Assembly (NCBI GenBank): GCA_000711775.1
Contig: ARYC01017455.1
Coordinates: 32,280-96,279, forward strand
Length of the DNA: 64,000 nt
Direction: 5' to 3'
Origin: Oxytricha trifallax
Lineage: Eukaryota; Ciliophora; Spirotrichea; Sporadotrichida; Oxytrichidae
Part shown: one piece after another, positions 48,281-57,526 of the stretch
Numbering within the stretch: position 1 is the first letter of the stretch
How the letters are laid out: each line of letters opens with the position of its first letter
Position numbers and translations under genes: made by a program
The notes under the pieces: generated by a model
The model's database searches: none
Told to the model about the DNA's origin: nothing
Seen by the model: only the letters and a program-made list of their open reading frames with translations

Positions 48281-48763
48281 TCATTACAGTTCCCAATTAT
48301 TTTCTTTTATAATATTCTAAGCAGTATCTTCCTCGTTCATATTCTGTGTTAATAATTCATCATATCTTGACTTGATTATCTTGCTCTTCTTCTACTTTTC
48401 TTGTGAAAGTTGCTTTATTCTAGATAGGGTACTGAGCGGTTTTTAATACTTTTCTCTGTTCTTTTCTCTTAGATCCTTCCCTTTAATTATTCTTTTAGGT
48501 AAAGAAGTAATTTATTAATTTATTTGGTTTATTTCACTGAATTTCTGTCTAAATCTTTAAGCAATTTCTTTATTTCCATTTTAGATTAATCCCATAATCC
48601 AAGTTTAGTGTTCCAGTTCTTCTATTCTTCTCTCATTTCATCTATCATATTGAATAGATATCTTCTCAGTAATCATCTATATACGTCATCTTATTAGATT
48701 GTAAAACGAGACTTTCCAATCTCTATCTTTCACATACATACCTATAAATTGATTATCATGCAT
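48281..48763 (-). pseudogene. Charged helical protein, two in-frame TGAs
   Basis: One minus-strand frame of 161 codons runs from the ATG ending at 48763 (MHDNQFIGMYVKDRDWKVSF) to the TGA at 48281, interrupted only by TGAs at 48686 and 48638, both following Arg-containing contexts where CGA would fit. The C-terminal two thirds are uninterrupted: IAQRFRQKFSEINQINQQ, KGKDLREKNREKYQKPLS, IKSRYDELLTQNMNEEDT. A further upstream piece after a TTTCAG (about 48842) is also coding-like. No family recognised. Confidence 0.5.
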
Positions 48764-51700
48764 TGTCTTTCTATCATTATGCAGTATTTACGAATATCTT
48801 AAATATCAATTTTTCTTCGGCAGTTTAATTCAAGGTGGTTCGCTGAAACGATAAATATAATCAAATTTTAGGAGACCAGAATTAAGTAAGGCAATGATTC
48901 TCAATTATAACTCAAATTTCAAATCATTAAAACTAACAAAGTCTTTTTATATTATTTAGTCATAAATAAATTATTAAGAGAACAAATAAACTTTAATATA
49001 ATTTATCATTCGTATAAAAACCCAAATTATCCTAAAATATATTTAATAATTAATATTAATTTCTCAACTTTTACAGTTTAAAAATATTTAATCAATACAA
49101 ACATTATATAAGATTTATTCAATTAATTATCTGTATAATAAAAAGTGAATCATTCGAATAAACCCAACAATTAATTTCTAAAGAATTAATCAAATACCTA
49201 ATTTTATCTATTAATTGTAGTCCAGTTGCAACTTATTTAAAAAATATTTTATAAAAATTGAATTATTTAAAATACTGTATTTGGTTAAATAACTAATGAG
49301 AGAATATCTTATTTTCTGCATTTTATTGAAATAAAATGCTTTTTAAATATCAATTTTGTTTAAATTTTAATTTTATAATAATCAATCATTTAGAATTAAT
49401 GATTGAAACCATATTTATAACAGGGTATTCGAAATCCAATTTTACTATTACAACCTAAGCTTTTTTACTTTCATTTTTTCTTTTTTTATAGTCATATATT
49501 TATACAACTTCTACATTCCTTTAAAGCAATTGCTGCTAATCCGGTCATTCTTACTGTCTATGAATTGTGCATAACATTTGCCATTCTTTATCTGTATTTC
49601 AAGAAGAAAATAAAAATAATCAACTATATTTTTATAGAAATATAAAAAAATAAGAAATAAATAAAAATTGTTGTAAGTGGAGTCATATCCCATTGATTCA
49701 AATCATTTCTATAATTAAATATATTTAATTACAATTGATTCTAACTCACATTTGAATGTATTCAATTCATCTTATAATTTAAATAAGATATAATATTATG
49801 TTTAAGCTGTGACGTGCAGCTTAATAATCGAGGCATTTTTATTATAAATTTTTCTTTTTTAATCTCAATTTTTAGAAATAAAAGTTTTTCCTCTCATCTA
49901 AATAAATTAGGTTTGCATAAGCAATTTTCATAAACATTAGCTTGGCATAAAGCTGTAATTTAAGAAAATTATAATATATTCACATATTATTTGAGATGAT
50001 TTTAAATATAAAATGGGTTCAAATATGATTATTTCTTATTTCATTGTTGGGAATTACTAATTAAAAAAGATTAATGATTAGATATTTGGCTTATACTTTT
50101 TAATTATAGTAAGTATTTACTCATAACATCCTTAACTTTAACAATTAAATATCTTCCAAACAGTTCTTAATAATTTCCTTGCTTTGTTCAATCATTCACG
50201 TTTCTGACTTATTTGCATTCATAAATTTAATATTTATATATTCAAGTTAAAATTACCATGATTAAATTCGTGGCTGTTTTTGGCTTTGAGACAATTGAAT
50301 CTTTTCTACCTAATCAGTATTTAATTTTAATTTTTAGAAATATAATAGAAAGATTTTTGCTAATAAACACTAGAAATCTTTCTAATTTAATATATACCAA
50401 ATTCCAATAATTAACAGCTTTGTACAACTTCGTTTGAACTCTTAGTATCTTTCTTTTAATACATAAGCTAAGATTTAATTTTTTTCATCTGTCAAGAATC
50501 TTATATTTTGTAACTTAATTTTTAATCTTAAGGATAAGTTTGTAACCAGGAAATTTATTTGGATTTTATTTAAAACTCTAAAATTCATTAGCACATATAA
50601 TAAAATATCTATATAGAATTTAGAAGCAATTAGTATTTTCTTAATCTTAATGAACATACTAATATCTACTTTCATGTCCATCACACCAAATTTGTTTCAA
50701 AATCACATCTAACGTGTTTAGTCTATAAATATTAATTACTTCAAATCAATTAAATCATTTAATAATATCTAATGCTTTACCAATGAGTAAATAACATATT
50801 CTATGCAAGCATGGTTAAATAGTTGATTAATTGATTGTGCATATGCCCTACTTTTACTGTCTGATTTATATAGAAGTTTGAGCAATTACAAAAAATATAA
50901 ACATATATTAAGCATCATTAATTTATTTATTTATTCTCAAATATATATGTATATTAAGAGCTTGCTTAATGACTTCAAAAGGTCAATAAATTAGTCATGA
51001 TATTTGAGGATATTTAGGTAATTTGGGGCCTTTAAAATCACTCTGAGATTGTTTTGCTGCTAGTGGTAGAAATATATAGTCTAATGTTAACTAAAATATT
51101 AAATATTCTTTAAAATGTATAGATTTTTAAGAATAAACTTACAAGAAGTATAAAAAATATATTAGGTATTTTATTTCTCAAATTACCATTTATAATATTT
51201 TTGAAGTGTATTTTGGTTTATTTTATGTTGATAAGAACTATGTAGATATATAATCATCTTAATTTTACTAGATTGGCAAATCTTTATCATGAAAGTCAAT
51301 ATTAAAAAGTAATAATTATTATATAATTCATCCAAATCATCCTCTTCATAAGAATAATATCTAAATGAAATATATTTTGGCCAATATATTTTGTTAATAA
51401 ATTAGGAAACATTTATACAATAAGACTAAATGAATGTGCTATAAATTTATTCTTGGTGCCTTGAGGGTACTGACCAGTCTAATTTTAAAAATATAACCTC
51501 AAATTATAATTTATTGTAGATAATAATATTTTCATGAAACTGAAATCCCTATTAATACGAAAATAAAATCAACTTCATAATAATTACAATAATTAAGTAT
51601 GTATAAATAGTTTATAGAAGTTACTTAACGAATATAATTTTGGAAAAGAAATCTTTGTAAAATGGGAACACAATATTTTATTTTTTTAATAAATTTTAAT

Positions 51701-52110
51701 TTAATTTGAGCAATTTAAGGATAGCAAATATAATAATTAATATAAATTTATATATAAAATATAAATTAATTTATAATATTATTTTAATAGCATATTTAAT
51801 TGCTTTTTTACTATTATTATTAAAATAAATAAAAAATAATATAAAATTCGAAATTAAGTTTATTTCAATTCTAATAGTTTAAAATTCTTAAAATTATAAT
51901 TTATAAACTTATATTAAATTAAATGCCAAATAAAATGTATTTACTTTATTAATTCTTAATATTTGTTACCATTTTTTATATTTGGTCATTAATTCTAATT
52001 TAACTGTTCATAAAATACGGATTATTTATTAATAATAATATGAATATATTAGCTTGGCTTAAGCCCAGTATATATTTCCCTAAAATCCTAAATAGAATGA
52101 CATCAATATA
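48764..52110. other. AT-rich spacer
   Basis: Besides the possible upstream exon at 48764-48842, I see only AT-rich DNA. The short minus-strand frames at 49511-49693 and 50475-50684 have the I/K/F/Y/N composition of translated spacer and are not supported. Confidence 0.4.
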
Positions 52111-52152
52111 TTATTATAATAATAATAATAATAATGATAATAATAATAATTA
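52111..52152 (-). repeat. (ATT)n tail of LINE-like copy 3
   Basis: On the plus strand the run reads (AAT/TAA)n with one GAT interruption; on the minus strand it directly follows TGTGAGTT at the element's 3' end. Confidence 0.75.
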
Positions 52153-52349
52153 ACTCACATCTAGGGCTCTGGGCCCTAAGAGTAAATAATAAGTGTTAAG
52201 GATCAAGTCCTTTTTCATGTGACTAGTCTTAATTTTAATTCAAACTAAAACTTTAACAGTAGAATTTTTGTATGTCAATTTGAGTCTTTCGTCATTTCTA
52301 CAGCGTCAACAGACTAATTCTTTCAGCTTCGATTTTTTGCTTTTCGGAC

Positions 52350-52899
52350 TTATTTCAGTAGGCCTCCCAGTCGTCATCACTGTTACAGTGATTTGAATAA
52401 CTCTGCCATTCAGAGTTATCTTTTTGGTTAGGTGGATCAGCTGAACTAATTTCCATCTCACCTCCTTCAAATCGTTGTTGTTAATTTATTTGAGTTCTTA
52501 CGTGAGTCAGAACCCTTATATAATCAGAGTTGAGTTCTTTATAGATTTCCTTATTTGGGTTGAATTGATAGCTGTCTTTGTCATAGACTTCTATTGCATC
52601 TACTATGTTTTTAATAAGTGCCTGCTGAAGTCCGCCTACCTTTCCCCTGACTGTGTCCTCAATATGTCTCCTAAAGGAGATGAGTGCGTTCTAGTTTTCT
52701 TTTCTAGTGAATACCTTTTTCTTTGCTTCCAGATTTTTGAGAAAGAAAAGATATTTTTCTAATTATTTGAATGAATTAGCGCCATATTTTGATTTTTATC
52801 TCTTTAATTCTTCTTCAGACAAATCAATGGAAGGTTTGGTATTCTGGGCTTTAAAGGAAAGGATTTGCTCAAGTGAGGATCCCTGAGGAAATATAACCA
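52350..52899 (-). CDS. LINE-like copy 3, downstream frame
   Basis: Minus-strand ATG near 52899 (MVIFPQGSSLEQILSFKAQN) is followed by about 180 open codons to a TGA near 52355, with several TAA/TAG Gln codons. A helical middle (KQLEKYLFFLKNLEAKKK, ISFRRHIEDTVRGKVGGLQQ) precedes an acidic end (SNHCNSDDDWEAY). It is in the same frame as the upstream protein, separated by one TGA and about 55 nt, so the two may be one protein with a stop or an unrecognised intron. This is the least decayed coding part of the family. Not an RT or endonuclease by motif. Confidence 0.55.
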
Positions 52900-52954
52900 T
52901 CGAACACAACCTAGTAAACACAATAATAAATAAGACCCTAAACAAATAAACAAC

Positions 52955-53347
52955 TCAAGTAGTTTGTCCCTCTTCTTACTAATATTTAGGTTAAGTAGGA
53001 TGTTTAACTTCTTCCATAATATTGTCTGGAAGGTTTGTTGATTAGGTTGAGGGTTGAGTATTTGGATCTTCTTCTAGTCTTTGTTATAGCATCTCCCTGA
53101 ACAACTATACGAAACTACTTTCCTCTCCAGTTATAGAATGTTGATAGGATGTAGATTCTGTCAGATTCTGATTGGGTGTTCCAATCAGAATTTTTTTTGG
53201 TCGGGTAGGTACTGATCTGTGATGTGGCGTGTTGCTAGGGGTACTAAATAGGTCTGAGTCTTCTCCAATTAGATAGGAGTCAAGTATGTCTGAAAATTAG
53301 TTGTTTAGTTGAAGTGACCTTTTGTGTGCTTGCTTAGAAATCTTCAT
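52955..53347 (-). CDS. LINE-like copy 3, upstream frame, S/T/Q-rich
   Basis: Minus-strand ATG ending at 53347, TGA at 52955, 130 codons. Low-complexity Ser/Thr/Pro/Gln-rich protein: MKISKQAHKRSLQLNNQF, STPSNTPHHRSVPTRPKK, QLFREMLQQRLEEDPNTQ. Similar S/P/Q-rich N-terminal character is seen in copy 2. It could be an RNA-binding or structural ORF1-like segment, but that is inference. Confidence 0.5.
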
Positions 53348-53600
53348 GGTTTTTTTAAAGTAATTAGAGTGCAATCTGATTTTTTAATTTCCAGCTTGTA
53401 AGGAAGTTAATGATTTGCCCAGTGGCTCCCTATTGAGAGCTTGACTCTTTGCCCAGATAGACTTAGAATGTTTTGAAACTAAGTAGTAGGTACCATGTCC
53501 TAAGAATTAAGGACCTTTCTCTCTTACTAAGTCTGGCAGTCATCCCCGAGTTTTATAATTTCCTGTTGATGAGTTAGTTAGCTCTAAGTGAGATTAGCAC

Positions 53601-54751
53601 TGCAGTATTATAATGATAATAAAAAATCTTAATTTAATTTTAAGCAATCTAATAAGCTAATAAGAATATAATTAGACTTATAATGTAAACAGTAGGAGCG
53701 ATATAAGAGTAACTAGAGTTATTTTATTTCCTTTAGCTTTGATCTAAGATATTAAGATATCGATACAATATTTATTAGTTTAAGACCTAAAATCATGTAG
53801 TTTTTTTAATTCATTTTCTTAGTAGAACACAATTATAAGTATTAATTTTACCTTGATTTTCTAGAATATAATTCAATAGTAATTAAGTTGCTATATATAA
53901 TAAAGGATTGAAGTCGAAAATAAATTTATTAATCCATAAATTATTATATATTTAGCATATTGATTCTTAAGTAAATAATTATTGTTTGAAGCTTATTTTG
54001 CATTTCCAACATAAAAATGAAGTTTGAAATAAGTAAGGATAATTTGCCTAAAATTAATCTAATTATTTTATATGATAAATAAACATTATAACATATTTAA
54101 AATAATTAAACTTCTCTATCAAATTTTTACGAAATAATTTTACTTATTACTTAATCTATAAATATAAGAATTACTCTAATTTTTTTGAAATTAAAGAATA
54201 AGAAATAGTAATTAACATTTTAAAATTATATCATTCTCCCACGTTTGCTTTTACACTTTAATTTCTGATATTTTTTCGTTATTCTAGTTCTATTAAAGGC
54301 AATCGAGGATATCTCACTCAAGATTGACAGTTAAGTCGGTTGGGCGGGCCGACTATCCTCCTATGCCATATAAATTTATCTTGCATCTGTTCCTTTTTTT
54401 TACTAAAGTTAAATTCGCTTATTGTTTGCCCAGAGAATGAAATCTGGCCATCCTATAAGCTCTAACTAACTAATGCTATGTTCTATATTTTGGGTCCATT
54501 CTTATCATCTTGAATTAATTAAGCATCATTATTTTAGGACTTATATCACACAATTGCGAAAGTTAGTTATTTGGTTAATTTTAGTGGGAGGCTATCTTTC
54601 TTAAGCTTGAGTGCCAAAATGAGAATTAGCAAGAATTTGAAATCTGATATTATTAGGTAGAGACATCGCTTTACAGGAGTCTAGCTTATTTATAGTTGAA
54701 ACTATTATAATCTAGCGTTATTTAATCCAATTAATGTCAAACTGTATAATA
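53601..54751. other. Spacer, partly GC-richer, no gene supported
   Basis: 53601-54240 is AT-rich. 54240-54720 is of mixed composition (with GGTTGGGCGGGCCGACTAT at 54338) but I found no convincing frame or repeat. Confidence 0.35.
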
Positions 54752-54993
54752 ATGCAGGGCACTCATGAGTTTTTATCTGAGGAGACCGAAGAGATCGAGG
54801 AGAACGAGGAGGTCGATGTGACAGAGAAGAATGAAAAGATCGAGTAGAAAAAGGAGATCGAGATGACCGAGGAGATTGAGAAGATCGGGGAGTACAAGGA
54901 GACCGAGGAGAAGGAGGACGATTAGGAAAGAAAGTATTAAGTATTAAAATAAGAGTACTTCTTGATAGATGCTTCAAATATAAATCCATTATG
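54752..54993 (+). CDS. Glu/Lys/Ile-rich repeat protein
   Basis: ATG at 54752 (MQGTHEFLSEETEEIEENEE), TGA at about 54991. About 50 codons are built from imperfect repeats of GAG-GAG-ACC-GAG-GAG-ATC-type units (54779-54925), giving a highly acidic helix (TEEIEKIGEYKETEEKE), followed by LKQEYFLIDASNINP. TAG and TAA occur in frame as Gln, and no TGA interrupts. It lies about 340 bp upstream of the element IV transposase and might belong to that element. The minus-strand reading (Ser/Arg/Pro-rich) is the antisense shadow of the repeat. Confidence 0.4.
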
Positions 54994-55336
54994 ACTCTCA
55001 ACAACAGTTAGACAACAAAATTAGAGATGGTTGACCCATATTACCTTCCTTATAAATCAAGATCTGTTCAAACTTAAAGTATTCATCTTGAATGACTTAT
55101 GGTTTTGTTTTGCAAGATAAAAATAATAAAACTCAGCAGATCTTTTGATTATACTAACAAAATCAACTTGTTTAAACTGATACAAGAAACCTTGATCAAT
55201 TATTAATCAATATAATAACACTTCAAAATCATCAATAAAATCACTTTTAATTTGAATTCAAAAATACTAACTCACGCAATAAACTTTAGAAAATTTTTTT
55301 CTAATTCTGAATCAAATATGTGCATTGACAACGTGC

Positions 55337-56261
55337 ATGACTTAATACTGTTTCTCAGGTAAATGCTTGAATCCAACTCAAGACTCACCAGTCTACTTAA
55401 ACTTTGAATCGACACATGAACTCTCCAACATTCCTTGCTCATTCGTTAAAAGATTATTCACACTCACAAGCTAAATAGCAATTGATAATAATCGAATTTC
55501 GAAATTTGCCAAGCTATTTGATGATAAAATTGAATTTCTCACAAATTAGGCTACCTTGCAGCTCCAAGCCGGAATGACCTTAGGGGAGAGATGCGTGGTA
55601 ATCCATAGGAAGTCTACAGAGCTGAGAATCTCTCCCTCCAAACTTTCTCGAATATATAAGGAAAATGGAATTAAGAGAAAGTTCATTTGAGTAAGCAAAA
55701 ATACATTAGCCTTACTAAGAATCTTATAACGCAAGAGCTATTTTAAGAGATGAGAAGCAAGCTAACTAATGCACTACAGGAAGGAAGGTAGTATTTAGTG
55801 ACGAGTTGATGTTTACTTACTTTACTAATCTAAAGCAAGAGTACAGCAATAGGAATATGAATATCATTGTGAAAGACAAATTATAATTCACAGAATGTAT
55901 TGCTGTGGTTGCTGGAATATCTCCTGACAAAGGTGTGGAGCATTACTATAATTATGAGAGGTCAGTGTACATTGAAAAGTTTTATGACTTCATCTTAGGC
56001 TTGCATGAATAGAACTTAAGAAGTAGACTTGCTGTCGTTCTAGATAATCTTAGAGCGCATCACAGCAAAAAGATCAAAGCATAGAACTAGGAGCTTGGAA
56101 TCACTCTCATATTTACTCCACCATACTCGCCTCAATACAACCCTATTGAGAATTACTTTTCCGTGCTTAAGAACTAATTCAAGAGGATGAAGTTGAAGAT
56201 TGTCGGATAAGATGAGAAGTTTGATAAGAGTTTTGAAGCAAGCATTCTGTATTATCGATGA
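55337..56261 (+). pseudogene. Element IV DD34E transposase, one frameshift
   Basis: ATG at 55337 (MTQYCFSGKCLNPTQDSPVY). An HTH-like block reads LRISPSKLSRIYKENGIKRK. One frameshift near 55690 leads to RKVVFSDELMFTYFTN, LAVVLDNLRAHHSKKI and TPPYSPQYNPIENYFSVLK. All three catalytic acids are present (SDE, LDN, PIE), with 34 residues between the last two: DD34E, IS630/Tc1 superfamily. The frame stops at 56259; an overlapping frame offers an alternative C-terminus to about 56308. About 310 codons. Better preserved than the other transposases here. Confidence 0.8.
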
Positions 56262-56341
56262 TAGAATTATTAGAGAAATATGCAGGAAGAAAATGTTGAA
56301 GTTTGATTTATGATATTAATTTAAATTAAGCTTTTAAAATC

Positions 56342-57191
56342 TCATATGTTAAATCTCATTGTGTTGTTGTTCATGGTGCTAGCGTCGGATTGAGACTCAA
56401 ACATTGTGGTGTTTATCTCCATAAGGCGAGACCATAGCTTGGTCTAATCCCTTTGCTAGCTGAGGCATGCTTTATTCACCTGAACCGCTCATAGGACAAA
56501 ACTTTGGGAGGTAATTGCTTAGGTTTTCTGGCATTCATTAGCTTAGTAGAAGCCTTCAAGAGCTGCATAGTCCTCTTCAATTTTTCTAAATTTTAATAAG
56601 TTTAAGGCAGGGTAAGATACTTGAGATAAAGGGATGGCTGGTAAGCTGTGAGAACCAATCATCAGAAATGAGGATGAAGTCGTTCTTCTATCCTGAACCA
56701 TCCTTTCTATTCTATTCCTGCTTCCCCTTGACTTGTTGATAATATGTGAGAGAAACTAGGGCTGAATCGTGTTGAGGACATTAAAGAAGTATTGCCTGTC
56801 AATAGGTTTGGAATTCTCCGTATATCAGGCAGGTAGATGCTGAGCTCTTAGTCGTCACACACTTGCATGTATAGCTGTCTCGCCGAGAATTCATGATTCT
56901 TTGGCACCTTCACCATCTTGATCTGATTTATCTTCAGAAGTCTCTTGTTCCCCTTAAATATCAATCAGAGATACTCTCTGATGACTCCCTCGATTGGTGG
57001 CATGTAGTACCTCACTATAAGTTTTAAAAAGCCAATAAATTACGAATCTCAGTAAGATAGGTGTAAATTTCCAGCTTGGACTTGAACTTTAAACCCAGCT
57101 CGTGAGGTGTGATCTTTAAGATGCTATCCTCAGCATGGCTGTAACTCATCAGAAATTGCTGATGAGTCCTTTTATGGTTATATATCTCCAT
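56342..57191 (-). pseudogene. Element IV homologue of the TBE 22-kDa protein, spliced
   Basis: Minus-strand ATG ending at 57191 (MEIYNHKRTHQQFLMSYSHA). KSKLEIYTYLTEI is followed by a 29-nt intron (57015-57043), then LRYYMPPIEGVIREYL, an in-frame TGA (CGA would fit), LIFKGNKRLLKINQIKM, VKVPKNHEFSARQLYMQV and, after a frameshift, PIDRQYFFNVLNTIQPQFL. These align in order with TBE-A YLTQH-VGLFLPTMEG, IEIPNYPEISVTNLYEDAM and PERNFFFGVLGT. The C-terminus is STMNNNTMRFNI before the TGA at 56342. Tail-to-tail with the transposase, as in TBEs. Confidence 0.75.
57015..57043 (-). other. 29-nt intron in element IV 22-kDa homologue
   Basis: GTAATTTATTGGC...AACTTATAG on the minus strand. The unspliced frame hits TGA just after it; splicing gives YLTEI-LRYYMPPIEG, matching the TBE junction. 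Confidence 0.75.
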
Positions 57192-57526
57192 ACGCGATAT
57201 TACCTATAACCAATTAAATATGAAATATTAATACTTACATTAACTATAAGAAAAACAGTCCTTTTAATCGAAATAAAATATCTGAATGTGGAAACATTAA
57301 ATGAAGTATCGATTTTCCAATAAAGTAGGGGGATGGGTTGTGATAATTTTTTATAAAAATGTGATTGTATTTATCTGTGATTTTATAGGAAATTTTTGTG
57401 ATTTTTTTAAGAAAAATTTGTTGGCAAATTTAGTGTCTGACCACATATATCTTGTTTTAGATCAAGATTGAGAGATTTAAATTTAAATTTTTAAGATAAA
57501 AATAATCACAAATTTATAATTTGAAA
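57192..57526. other. Divergent intergenic region of element IV
   Basis: Lies between the starts of the 22-kDa homologue (-) and the helicase-like gene (+), so it should hold both promoters. AT-rich, with repeated GTGATT-type words at 57360-57410. Nothing specific recognised. Confidence 0.35.

Larger units (their letters stand above)
52111..53600 (-). mobile_element. LINE-like element, copy 3
   Basis: Read on the minus strand: two frames, then AAGGACTTGATCCTT, then AGGGCCCAGAGCCCT, TGTGAG and a 40-bp TAA-type tail (52111-52152 with one GAT interruption). Both hairpins are perfectly paired and differ from copy 1 by paired changes. The 5' end is not defined. Confidence 0.6.

Noticed and set aside
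52475-52762. Plus-strand hydrophobic frame of 95 codons
   Set aside because: Antisense of the well-supported LINE-like copy 3 protein.
54705-55004. Minus-strand Ser/Arg/Pro-rich frame of 99 codons
   Set aside because: It is the antisense of the GAG/GAT-rich repeat. The plus-strand frame has the better start and amino-acid content.
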